The position numbers and the translations under genes are program-made. From Candidatus Kryptobacter tengchongensis (GTDB taxonomy: Bacteria > Bacteroidota > Ignavibacteria > Kryptoniales > Kryptoniaceae), in contig FAON01000008.1 of NCBI GenBank assembly GCA_001485605.1, positions 62,001 to 126,000 on the forward strand: DNA of 64,000 nucleotides, read 5' to 3'. How positions within the stretch are numbered: position 1 is the first letter of the stretch; every line of letters starts with the position of its first letter. The notes beneath the pieces are model-generated. The model was not told the origin of the DNA. It searched no databases and worked only from the letters and a program-made list of their open reading frames with translations. Below, piece after piece: positions 44,082-52,506 of the stretch.

Positions 44082-44121
44082 AAAGAGTTTAAACTTTGTT
44101 TTAAATCAGTTTTCAATTATA

Positions 44122-44149
44122 AATATAAAAATTTTTTTGAAATTGTCAA
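44122..44149 (-). promoter_or_regulatory. Promoter of the ATP-grasp/GNAT/aminomutase operon
   Basis: On the minus strand TTGACA, 16-bp spacer, TATATT (TATATTTA), ending about 40 bp before the first ATP-grasp start. It faces away from the haem operon. Confidence 0.55.
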
Positions 44150-44297
44150 GTGTTTTTGACTTTTCAAGGGTTAAAAGCATCCCTTAAAGTGCATCAATGT
44201 TATGGGCTTAAAAATTTTTCAACATCTTTTCTCAATTTGTTTTGATTTCAAAAACAGGTTATATTTACATTTGAAGAAATTAATTTTGGCTCAAACG

Positions 44298-45122
44298 ATG
44301 TTTCCTGTTTTGAAAATTTTTAAAATTGTTTTACCAATTTTTTATATAACAACTTGCTGGCTATATGGTCGGGCATTTTTTAAAGACGATATAACGGCGA
44401 GGAGATGGAAAACAAAATTTCTTGTTTTCACGCTTTTCATTCATTTCATTTATCTTGTGATTAGAACTGCAGAACTTAAACATCCTCCAGTGACATCAAT
44501 ATTTGAACTTCTATGTGTGCTTGGTTTTTCTCTCGCACTCGCGTATATTGTGATTGAATCGCTGACGAAGATTAAAAACACTGGCTTCTTTGCAATTCTT
44601 ATTTCCTCAATTCTTGTGTCAGTAGCGGGGCTTTTCTCAAGGGATATTTATGGGTTTGAACATGATGTTTTAAAAAATGAGCTACTTGCACTTCATGTGA
44701 CTTTTGCACTTGTTGGGTATTCTGCTTTTGCTCTTTCTGCAATTTATGGACTTCTTTACATAATGCTTTACAACAAAATTAGAAGTAAAACATTTGATAC
44801 CGTTTATAAAAATCTCCCAAACCTTGAAACTATTGAATCAATGCTTCATAAGTCGGCAACTGTTGGGTTCATATCTTTGACATTTGTTATAATTGTTGGT
44901 TTCATTTGGCTACCGAAGGCTTTCAAGAACTTTTCATACACAGATGCTAAACTTATTGGGACTTTTGTTATATGGTTCGTCTATGGCAGTGGTTTAGGAA
45001 TGAGAAAGATAGCAAGTTTAACTGGCAAAAAAACCGCAATTATGTCAATTATTGGCTTTCTTCTTGCCTTTGTTGTTATGGCTTTCGCAAATGCGATGTC
45101 AGGATTTCACAGATTTTATTGA
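44298..45122 (+). CDS. HemX/CcsA-like membrane protein (cytochrome c assembly family)
   Basis: 274 residues from ATG 44298; the frame is open to 44202, but the extra residues lack the hydrophobic start usual for the family. About eight membrane segments, with conserved histidines in RTAELKHPPVTSIFE and LLALHVTFALVGYSAFALS. The tryptophan-rich WWD motif of true haem-handling CcsA is not evident, so it is closer to HemX, the protein often encoded before hemA and able to influence glutamyl-tRNA reductase levels. It is followed 18 bp later by hemA, consistent with that role. Confidence 0.8.
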   Translation: MFPVLKIFKIVLPIFYITTCWLYGRAFFKDDITARRWKTKFLVFTLFIHFIYLVIRTAELKHPPVTSIFELLCVLGFSLALAYIVIESLTKIKNTGFFAILISSILVSVAGLFSRDIYGFEHDVLKNELLALHVTFALVGYSAFALSAIYGLLYIMLYNKIRSKTFDTVYKNLPNLETIESMLHKSATVGFISLTFVIIVGFIWLPKAFKNFSYTDAKLIGTFVIWFVYGSGLGMRKIASLTGKKTAIMSIIGFLLAFVVMAFANAMSGFHRFY

Positions 45123-45140
45123 TAAATTAAGGTTTTTTAA

Positions 45141-46412
45141 ATGAATATGGACTTGTTGCTCGTTGGATTAAATCATAAAACTGCAAACCTTGAGATAAGG
45201 GAAAAACTTTACTATACGCTTGATGAAACCGAAAAAGTTCTTCCTGAAATTGTTCAACTTTTCCTGAAGGAAGGGGTTCTCTTGTCAACCTGCAACCGAA
45301 CAGAACTTTACGGAGTTTTAAAAGGTGATGAGATTAAACCAGAGCAACTTATAGATTTCCTCATTTTAAAAAAGGGAGCTGGAGGAGTTGTAAATCAATC
45401 TCACTTTTACATATTGCGCTCTTATGATGCGGTTAGACATCTTCTTGAAGTTGCTTCCGGAATTGATTCAATGCTTGTGGGTGATGTTCAAATCCTTGGG
45501 CAGGTAAAGGACGCTTATGAGGTTGCTGTAAAATGTGGCGTTGTTGGGACTCTGCTTCATGAGGTTTTTCATACTGCTTTTAGAACGGGGAAAAGGGCAA
45601 AATCGGAGACATCAATAAGTGAAGGGGCTGTCTCGGTAAGCTATGCAGCAGTTGAACTTGCAGAGAAAATTTTTGCCGACCTTTCAAAGAAAAAGGGAAT
45701 GCTCATTGGAGCTGGTGAGACAGCTGAACTTACCGCAAAACATCTCATATCTCATGGGGTAAGCGAGCTTTACATCGCAAATAGAACAATTGAAAGAGCT
45801 CAAAAACTTGCTGAACAATTTAACGGGAAGGTTATAAGACTTGAAGAAATCACAAGCAAACTTGTTGAGGTTGATGTTGTAATAAGCTCTGTAACTGTCA
45901 GTGGTTACATACTAACATTATCTCAGGTGAAAAGTGCAATGTCAAGAAGGGGAAACAAACCTATTCTTATCATAGATATCGGCGTTCCAAGAAATGTTGA
46001 GCCAGCGGTTAAGGATATTGAAAATGTTTTTCTTGAAGATATTGATTCACTTGAATCAATTGCAAAAGCAAATTACGAAAGGAGGTTAAACGAGATTCCA
46101 AAAGTTCAGCGTATAATTGACGAAGAACTTAAAAATTTTATTAAATGGTATGAGGCACATCAGGTTGCACCAACGATAAAACTTCTGCGTGAACGATTTG
46201 AGCAGATAAGGCAACTTGAACTTGAAAAATACAGAAACAAGTTTTCTCCAGAGGATTTCCAAAAGGTTGATGCATTAACGAAATCACTTGTAAACAAATT
46301 ACTTCATAACCCAACTGTAAGTATTCGTGAATCATCAAACGGAAAACCTGAATCAGAAAGGATAAAATTCATACAGTTTGTCAGAGAGTTATTTGGGCTT
46401 GAACAAAAATAG
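45141..46412 (+). CDS. hemA: Glutamyl-tRNA reductase
   Basis: 423 residues. Reduces glutamyl-tRNA(Glu) to glutamate-1-semialdehyde, the committed step of C5-pathway haem synthesis. The catalytic cysteine is C51 in LLSTCNRTELYG; the tRNA-facing SGIDSMLVGDVQILGQVKDAY and NADPH-binding MLIGAGETAELTAKHL (about 190) are clear; the C-terminal dimerisation helices are complete. Second gene of the hem operon; HemC follows after 8 bp. A partner hemL (aminomutase) is not in the window. Confidence 0.97.
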   Translation: MNMDLLLVGLNHKTANLEIREKLYYTLDETEKVLPEIVQLFLKEGVLLSTCNRTELYGVLKGDEIKPEQLIDFLILKKGAGGVVNQSHFYILRSYDAVRHLLEVASGIDSMLVGDVQILGQVKDAYEVAVKCGVVGTLLHEVFHTAFRTGKRAKSETSISEGAVSVSYAAVELAEKIFADLSKKKGMLIGAGETAELTAKHLISHGVSELYIANRTIERAQKLAEQFNGKVIRLEEITSKLVEVDVVISSVTVSGYILTLSQVKSAMSRRGNKPILIIDIGVPRNVEPAVKDIENVFLEDIDSLESIAKANYERRLNEIPKVQRIIDEELKNFIKWYEAHQVAPTIKLLRERFEQIRQLELEKYRNKFSPEDFQKVDALTKSLVNKLLHNPTVSIRESSNGKPESERIKFIQFVRELFGLEQK

Positions 46413-46420
46413 ATTTTTAA

Positions 46421-47353
46421 ATGATGCGAAAAATAGTAATTGGGACACGAGGAAGTAAACTTGCGCTTTGGCAAACCGAATTTGTGAAAGGGAAACTTTC
46501 GCAGATCTTTCCAGAACTTGAATTTGAAATCAGGATCATAAAAACCAAAGGTGATAAAATTCTTGATTCTCCTCTTTCAAAAATTGGGGATAAAGGAATT
46601 TTCACAAGAGAAATTGAAGTTCAACTTTTAAATCGTGAAATTGACATCGCTGTTCACAGTTTGAAAGACCTTCCGACAAAACTACCTGATGGTTTAATTA
46701 TCGGTGCAGTGACAGAGCGTGAGGATGTAAGAGATGTTTTAATATCTAAAAATAATTTAAAACTTACCGAACTTCCTCAAAATTCAATCATTGCAACGGG
46801 AAGTTTGAGAAGGAAAGCACAACTTTTACATTTAAGGTCTGATTTTCAATTTGTTGATCTTCGTGGAAATATTGATACAAGATTTAAAAAGTTTGATGAA
46901 TCAAATTGGAACGGCATGGTTTTGGCTTATGCTGGGGTGAAAAGGATGAATTACACGGATAGGGTTTCAGAAGTAATCTCAACTGATTTTATTCTCCCAG
47001 CGGTTGGTCAGGGTGCAATAGCCGTTGAGATTAGAGAAAGTGATGAAAAAATTTTTGAACTGGTCAGAAAAATAAATCATCAGGAAACCGAACTTGCAAC
47101 GAGAGCAGAACGGGCTCTTTTAAAATATCTTGAGGGCGGATGTCAAATTCCAATTGGAGCATTTGCGTTTGTATCAAATGGGAAAATTAAGCTCTCTGCG
47201 ATGGTAAGCAATTTTGATGGCTCATTTTTAGTTCGTGATTCAATAGAAGATGATGTAAATGAAAATGTTGAAGAGCTTGGCTTTAAACTTGCGGAGAAAC
47301 TCCTTGAGCAAGGTGCTTCAAAAATCCTTGACGAAATAAGAAAATTAAATTGA
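46421..47353 (+). CDS. hemC: Porphobilinogen deaminase (hydroxymethylbilane synthase)
   Basis: 310 residues. Polymerises four porphobilinogens to hydroxymethylbilane. KIVIGTRGSKLALWQTE at the N-terminus, DIAVHSLKDLPTKLP (about 75-89), and the dipyrromethane cofactor cysteine C241 (EGGCQIPIGAFA). Two adjacent ATGs can start it. It ends two bases before the hemD ATG. Confidence 0.97.
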   Translation: MMRKIVIGTRGSKLALWQTEFVKGKLSQIFPELEFEIRIIKTKGDKILDSPLSKIGDKGIFTREIEVQLLNREIDIAVHSLKDLPTKLPDGLIIGAVTEREDVRDVLISKNNLKLTELPQNSIIATGSLRRKAQLLHLRSDFQFVDLRGNIDTRFKKFDESNWNGMVLAYAGVKRMNYTDRVSEVISTDFILPAVGQGAIAVEIRESDEKIFELVRKINHQETELATRAERALLKYLEGGCQIPIGAFAFVSNGKIKLSAMVSNFDGSFLVRDSIEDDVNENVEELGFKLAEKLLEQGASKILDEIRKLN

Positions 47354-47355
47354 AT

Positions 47356-48111
47356 ATGAAAGTTTTAATAACACGGGATAGATCGCAAGCGCTTGAATTC
47401 GCAAAATACCTTGAATCATTTGGCTTTGTCCCAGTTTTCTTGCCAACAATTGAAATAACTGAACCTGATTCTTGGGATGAAGTTGATGAAAAGATCAAAA
47501 GAATTGATGATTATACTGATATAATTTTCACAAGTTCAAACGCTGTGAGATTTTTCTTTGAAAGATTTGCGAAGTTTCATCCAATTGAAAAGTTGAGAAC
47601 AAAAAAATTTCACGCTGTTGGCATAAAGACGAAAAGTGAGGTTGAGAAGTATGGTTTTAGTGTTGAAACTTTGCCGGCGAAATCGGATAAGGAAGATTTG
47701 TTCGCAAAGATTTTATCTGAAAAAAGAGGTTCAAGGTTTTTATTTCCACACGGTAACCTTGTTGACGAGCTCTCAATAAAACTTTTAAAGGAAAATGGTC
47801 TTGAGATTGACGATATAGTGGTTTATAAAACGGTAAAACCAGAGGTGAGCGAAGAGGAAAAAGAGAACATCAAAAAGATGATTGAAGATGGCGACATAAA
47901 ATTTATAACTTTTTTCAGCCCATCAAGTGTAAGAAACTTTTTTGAAATTTTTGGTCAGATTAAATTTAATGGACAGAAAATTGCTGTTATTGGTGAAACG
48001 ACATTGAGGGAGTGTGAAAAACTTGGTTTAAATGTTGACATAAATCCGATGAAGTTTAACCCCAAACCAGATGCGAAATTTCTCGCCGAGTTGATAAGTA
48101 AAGAAAAATAA
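47356..48111 (+). CDS. hemD: Uroporphyrinogen-III synthase
   Basis: 251 residues from ATG 47356 (a TTG at 47350 is in frame but overlaps hemC). Low sequence conservation is normal for this family; the typical two-lobed layout is visible as LITRDRSQALEFAKYLESFGF, IIFTSSNAVRFFFERF, LFPHGN, DIVVYKTV and FFSPSSVRNFF. It closes hydroxymethylbilane with ring D inversion. Its identity is strengthened by its position between hemC and hemE. Confidence 0.93.
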   Translation: MKVLITRDRSQALEFAKYLESFGFVPVFLPTIEITEPDSWDEVDEKIKRIDDYTDIIFTSSNAVRFFFERFAKFHPIEKLRTKKFHAVGIKTKSEVEKYGFSVETLPAKSDKEDLFAKILSEKRGSRFLFPHGNLVDELSIKLLKENGLEIDDIVVYKTVKPEVSEEEKENIKKMIEDGDIKFITFFSPSSVRNFFEIFGQIKFNGQKIAVIGETTLRECEKLGLNVDINPMKFNPKPDAKFLAELISKEK

Positions 48112-48129
48112 ATTTTGGGGCTAAAGTTG

Positions 48130-49167
48130 ATGAATGATATATTTTTAAAAGCTTGTAAAGGAGAAAAGATTGAGCGAACCCCAATATGGATAATGCGTCA
48201 GGCGGGAAGATATTTACCTGAGTATAGAAAAGTGAGAGAAAAGTATGATTTTCTCACCATGATTAAAACCCCGGAACTTGCTTCTGAGGTTACGCTTCAA
48301 CCTGTTGAGGTAATTAAAGTTGATGCAGGGATAATTTTTTCTGATATACTCGTTCTTCCAGAAGCGATGGGTTTAAAACTTTACATTGATGAGGGTAAAG
48401 GACCGCGATTTGAAAAAATTATTCAAAGCGAGGAAGATATTGAAAAACTTGAGATTCCAGATCCAACAGAAAAACTAAGATATGTCCTTGAGGCGATCAG
48501 ATTAACAAAGCGAAACATTGATGTTCCCCTTATTGGTTTTGCTGGTTCGCCGTGGACCTTATTTGCATATATGGTTGATGATGGGCTTGGAAAGGATTTT
48601 AAAAATGCGAAGTTGTTTATTTACACAAGACCTGAACTTGCGCATAAACTTCTTGAGAAGGTTGCTATTGCTATTTCTGATTTTTTGATTTCACAAATTG
48701 AACACGGAGCAGACGCAGTTCAGATATTTGACACTTGGGGCGGTATCTTAAACTATGATGATTTTAAGGAGTTTTCGCTTAACTATATCATTTATGTGAT
48801 TGAGAAAGTTAAATCAAAATTTGATGAAACTCCTGTAATTCTGTTTTCAAAGGGAACATGGCAATGGATTGAGGAAATCATAAATTCGGGTTGCGATGTT
48901 ATAAGCATTGATTGGACATTTGATATCGGGAAAGCAAGGGAAAGATCTTCCGATAAAGTTTCAATACAGGGAAACCTTGACCCAGTGGTTCTTCTTTCTA
49001 AACCTGAAACGATCGTCCGGGAATCTATCAAGGTTCTTGAAAAGTATGGCATTGGGAACAGACACATTTTTAATCTCGGGCATGGAATTTTACCCGAAAC
49101 CCCAGTTGAAAATGTTAAGTTACTTGTTGATACAGTGAAAACTGAAAGCAAAAAATATCACAAATAA
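48130..49167 (+). CDS. hemE: Uroporphyrinogen decarboxylase
   Basis: 345 residues from ATG 48130 (MNDIFLKACKGEKIERTP); a TTG at 48115 is also in frame. Converts uroporphyrinogen III to coproporphyrinogen III. Signature PIWIMRQAGRYLPEYR (about 20-35), IIFSDILVLPEAMG, GFAGSPWTLFAYMV and the late FNLGHGILPETPVENV are all present. Fifth gene of the hem operon, 16 bp before hemN. Confidence 0.97.
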   Translation: MNDIFLKACKGEKIERTPIWIMRQAGRYLPEYRKVREKYDFLTMIKTPELASEVTLQPVEVIKVDAGIIFSDILVLPEAMGLKLYIDEGKGPRFEKIIQSEEDIEKLEIPDPTEKLRYVLEAIRLTKRNIDVPLIGFAGSPWTLFAYMVDDGLGKDFKNAKLFIYTRPELAHKLLEKVAIAISDFLISQIEHGADAVQIFDTWGGILNYDDFKEFSLNYIIYVIEKVKSKFDETPVILFSKGTWQWIEEIINSGCDVISIDWTFDIGKARERSSDKVSIQGNLDPVVLLSKPETIVRESIKVLEKYGIGNRHIFNLGHGILPETPVENVKLLVDTVKTESKKYHK

Positions 49168-49183
49168 AAATCAATATTAAGCC

Positions 49184-50569
49184 ATGAAGTTTGAAAATGT
49201 TGATATAGAACTTTTAAAGAAATATGATCGCCCTGGACCAAGATATACAAGCTATCCACCAGCTCCGGCTTTTTCAAAAGACTTTGGTCCGGATGATTAC
49301 AAAAACGCAATTATTGAAAACAATATCCAGAATTCAAATGCTGATCTGTCGCTTTATTTCCATATCCCCTTTTGTGATACATTGTGTTATTTTTGTGGTT
49401 GTAATATGCTTGTGACGCATAGGCGTGAGACGATAAGAAGATACCTTGACTATATTGAGAAGGAAATTGATATGGTTTGGAGATTGATCTCGCCAAGTAG
49501 AAAGGTAACGCAACTTCACTGGGGCGGTGGAACTCCATCTTATCTTAACCCCGATGAGATAAGAGAACTTGGAAATTTCATAAATGAGAGATTCAAATAT
49601 GTAGATGATCCAGAGGTTGGAGTTGAGATTGATCCACGTGGTTTAACATATGAACATATGAAGGCATTTCGCGAAGTTGGATTTAACAGGATAAGCATGG
49701 GTGTGCAAGATTTTGATCCCAAGGTTCAAAAAGCTGTAAATAGAATTCAACCTGAGGAGATAACAAGGCAGGCGATTGATTGGGCGCGTGAGCTTGGATT
49801 TAAAAGCATAAATCTTGACTTGATCTATGGTTTGCCATTTCAAACTATTGAATCGTTTGAAAAAACGATTGATAAAGTGATTGAACTTTCGCCCGAGCGA
49901 CTTGCTGTTTTTAATTTTGCATATGTTCCGTGGCTTAAGCCTCATCAGCGTGTGATAAAGAAAGAAGATTTACCAGCTCCAGAGGTTAAATTGAAAATTT
50001 TGAAAATGACGATAGAAAAATTAACTGATGCTGGATATGTTTACATTGGTATGGATCACTTTGCAAAACCAGATGATGAACTTGCAATTGCTCAGAAAGA
50101 AAAAACACTTTATAGAAATTTTCAGGGTTACTCAACACGAGCAGGTGCTGATTTATATGCCTTTGGGATGTCTGCAATAAGTCAGTTTCAAAATATCTAC
50201 GCCCAGAATTATAAGGAATTAAAAGACTATTACGCAAGGATTGATGAGGGTAAATTCCCAACTGCGCTTGGATACAAAATGAATCAGGATGATATCATAA
50301 GAAAACATGTAATAATGCGATTGATGTGCGATATGGAGATCACAAAAAGTGAAGTTGAAGAAAGATTTGGGATAAGCTTTGATGAATACTTCGCTGATTC
50401 GTTACCGAAGTTAAAGGAATTTATTGATGATGGACTTATTGAGTTAACAGGTGACAAAATAATCGTAACCCTAATGGGACGACTTGTGATAAGGAATATA
50501 GCTATGTGCTTTGACGCATATCTTGAAAAAATGATGAAAGAAAAGCCAATTTTTTCAAGGACTGTTTAA
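49184..50569 (+). CDS. hemN: Oxygen-independent coproporphyrinogen III oxidase
   Basis: 461 residues. Radical SAM oxidation of coproporphyrinogen III to protoporphyrinogen IX without oxygen. Cluster cysteines C64, C68, C71, plus C73 (CDTLCYFCGC), the true HemN pattern rather than HemW. The N-terminal RPGPRYTSYPPAPAF trip-wire, LHWGGGTPSYL, and a complete C-terminal domain with LGYKMNQDDIIRK support the call. Its presence indicates haem synthesis under low oxygen. Last gene of the operon, converging with the HNH gene. Confidence 0.97.
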   Translation: MKFENVDIELLKKYDRPGPRYTSYPPAPAFSKDFGPDDYKNAIIENNIQNSNADLSLYFHIPFCDTLCYFCGCNMLVTHRRETIRRYLDYIEKEIDMVWRLISPSRKVTQLHWGGGTPSYLNPDEIRELGNFINERFKYVDDPEVGVEIDPRGLTYEHMKAFREVGFNRISMGVQDFDPKVQKAVNRIQPEEITRQAIDWARELGFKSINLDLIYGLPFQTIESFEKTIDKVIELSPERLAVFNFAYVPWLKPHQRVIKKEDLPAPEVKLKILKMTIEKLTDAGYVYIGMDHFAKPDDELAIAQKEKTLYRNFQGYSTRAGADLYAFGMSAISQFQNIYAQNYKELKDYYARIDEGKFPTALGYKMNQDDIIRKHVIMRLMCDMEITKSEVEERFGISFDEYFADSLPKLKEFIDDGLIELTGDKIIVTLMGRLVIRNIAMCFDAYLEKMMKEKPIFSRTV

Positions 50570-50572
50570 GCC

Positions 50573-51073
50573 TTACAGAAATAGATAGGGCTTCCAACTA
50601 TCGTCAATTTCGCCAACGAAATTTTTGATGAAAAGTATTGGATTTGGTCGCATCGGTTTTCTCAATAATTTCATTCCAGCTTCCTCGGGGGTTCTATCCC
50701 CCTTCCTATTATTGCACTGCACACATGCACATACAAGGTTTTCCCAGGTATCTTCTCCACCTTTTGACTTTGGGATGACATGGTCAACTGTGAGCGGAAC
50801 ACCTGTGCGACCACAATATTGGCATCTGTAATTGTCCCGTTTGAGGATGTTTTTCCTCGTCAAAATTACCCTGCGATATGGCATGTGGATGTAATACGAT
50901 AATCTTACAACCGTTGGAAATGGTATTGAATAGGAAACAGACCTTATGTATTGTCCTTCCCTTGCTGCGATAAGTTCAGCTTTCCCAAGATAAATTAAAT
51001 TAATTGCTTTTTTAACAGGACAAATGCTCATCGGCTCGTAATTTTGATTTAATACAAGAACTTTTTTGTGCAA
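50573..51073 (-). CDS. HNH endonuclease-fold protein
   Basis: 166 residues. Zinc/HNH motif: CQYCGRTGVPLTVDHVIPKSKGG, then ENLVCACVQCNNRKGDRT (two CxxC pairs around DH and N). The N-terminal VLVLNQNYEPMSICPVKKAI marks the widespread bacterial family of small HNH proteins of unclear role. The best start is a TTG at 51073; no ATG lies in frame before the conserved N-terminus, and the nearest SD (GAGGAG) is about 20 bases away, so the start is uncertain. Not part of a visible restriction system. Confidence 0.85.
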   Translation of the reverse strand: MHKKVLVLNQNYEPMSICPVKKAINLIYLGKAELIAAREGQYIRSVSYSIPFPTVVRLSYYIHMPYRRVILTRKNILKRDNYRCQYCGRTGVPLTVDHVIPKSKGGEDTWENLVCACVQCNNRKGDRTPEEAGMKLLRKPMRPNPILFIKNFVGEIDDSWKPYLFL

Positions 51074-51169
51074 TGGATTTGAATGTTTTTCTTTCTCCTC
51101 GTATAGGCGAAATTTGAATTGAACCTCTTCCCTGAATTTAACTCACCTCCATGAAAATTTTAAAATTTT

Positions 51170-52183
51170 TTATTTTAAATTTAAAACTCTTTTTGCACCC
51201 ATAAAAGTTCTTTCAAGTCGCTCGCTGTAAAGTTTGCTTTTTTTATCCAAACTGTTCAACCTTACAAATCCAGATGCGTGAATTATTTCTTTGTCTTTCC
51301 CAGTATAAATTCCCACATGAGTTATTCTTTTGCCATCTGAACTGAAAAACAGGAGATCTCCCTTTTTAAATTTTTTTAAATCTTTGCCAACATATTTCCC
51401 AATTTTCCACTGCATATCCGAATCCCTTGGCAATTGAACTCCGTTTATTCTGAAAACAGTTTGGACAAAGCCAGAGCAATCAAAACCTTTTGGCGTTTTC
51501 CCGCCCCAAATATAAGATACACCCAAAAACCTCTTTGCGGTTTGAATTATATCATCTGGTTTTGGTCTTTCGGCAAATTTAAATTTTCTCGCTTCGTTTT
51601 TTCGTATGAATCCATATGTTTCGTCAGGTAATTCAATTTTGAGCCATCCGTTTTTTATCTCAATATAATTCAGAATGGAACAAATGACCACATCTCTTAG
51701 AGCGGTTGAATTTTTATCAGGTTTTGAATAGATAAAACCTAAGTTTGAAATAAACTCAATTTTTTGTTTTTGGACATATTCTGAAAATTTAGGTTCATCC
51801 ATCAGAACAACCTGCGGTTTATACACCCAACCGATATATCCGTCAAAATGTAATCTTATCCTTACCCAATCATCTTTTATTTCAAGAACATCAAAGGTTT
51901 CACCAAGTATGATTTGCGTTATCTGTTCGCTTCGCATAGATGGATCTTTGAAAACGGGTGCTGTTCCAGTATTACATATGCCATACTTTAAAGTGAGTTC
52001 TTCGGGAGGTAGAAGTTTTATAGGGATTGATATAGATTGAGTTTTCAAAATTTTTTGAAGTTTTTTGAAGATTTTCTCATCCGAAACCTTGATCAAGCCC
52101 TCAGATAATTCAAAAACGCACAATCTCGTGTCAATTTCAAATTTTCTGCGAATTTCTTCAATTTTTAGGTTTGGTTCTTCCAT
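51170..52183 (-). CDS. NlpC/P60 peptidase with two SH3b domains (YkfC-like)
   Basis: 337 residues. Residues about 65-128 and 145-200 are two bacterial SH3 domains; about 208-335 is the NlpC/P60 cysteine peptidase with C236 (GFDCSGF), H289 (THVGIY) and H302 (IHASG) as the triad. No signal peptide, and the SH3b-SH3b-NlpC layout matches YkfC-type gamma-D-glutamyl-diamino acid endopeptidases that act on imported cell-wall peptides. A recycling role is therefore favoured over secreted wall hydrolysis. Confidence 0.85.
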   Translation of the reverse strand: MEEPNLKIEEIRRKFEIDTRLCVFELSEGLIKVSDEKIFKKLQKILKTQSISIPIKLLPPEELTLKYGICNTGTAPVFKDPSMRSEQITQIILGETFDVLEIKDDWVRIRLHFDGYIGWVYKPQVVLMDEPKFSEYVQKQKIEFISNLGFIYSKPDKNSTALRDVVICSILNYIEIKNGWLKIELPDETYGFIRKNEARKFKFAERPKPDDIIQTAKRFLGVSYIWGGKTPKGFDCSGFVQTVFRINGVQLPRDSDMQWKIGKYVGKDLKKFKKGDLLFFSSDGKRITHVGIYTGKDKEIIHASGFVRLNSLDKKSKLYSERLERTFMGAKRVLNLK

Positions 52184-52259
52184 ATTTAGAGCATCAGTTT
52201 TTGCATTTTTTAAAATATAACGCAGAGCGAGATAATTGTCAAATTAATTTCTATAAAAT

Positions 52260-52288
52260 TTGACTTTGAAACTTAAAAGTTTTATATT
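52260..52288 (+). promoter_or_regulatory. Promoter of tRNA-Leu
   Basis: TTGACT, 17-bp spacer, TATATT, ending 14 bp before the tRNA. It also reads TTTG-N20-TATATTTG, an exact match to the Bacteroidetes -33/-7 consensus (TTTG, TAnnTTTG). Confidence 0.7.
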
Positions 52289-52302
52289 TGTGTTGGTTAC
52301 AA

Positions 52303-52384
<82 letters not shown>

Positions 52385-52506
52385 CTAAATCCCATCAAAA
52401 TTAAAATTTTTTAACCCTTGTTCCCTATATTGAATTTCTCTTGATTTTTCCATCCTGTCTCATTAATTTAAAAACACGAAATAAAAACAAAAGTATGGTT
52501 CTTACC

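Noticed and set aside
44162-44190. AAGGG...CCCTT inverted repeat as a hem operon regulator site
   Set aside because: Arms of only five bases in AT-rich DNA, with no -10 element at a convincing distance.
50573-51073. HNH protein as a restriction enzyme
   Set aside because: No methyltransferase is adjacent and the N-terminus is that of a widespread stand-alone family.
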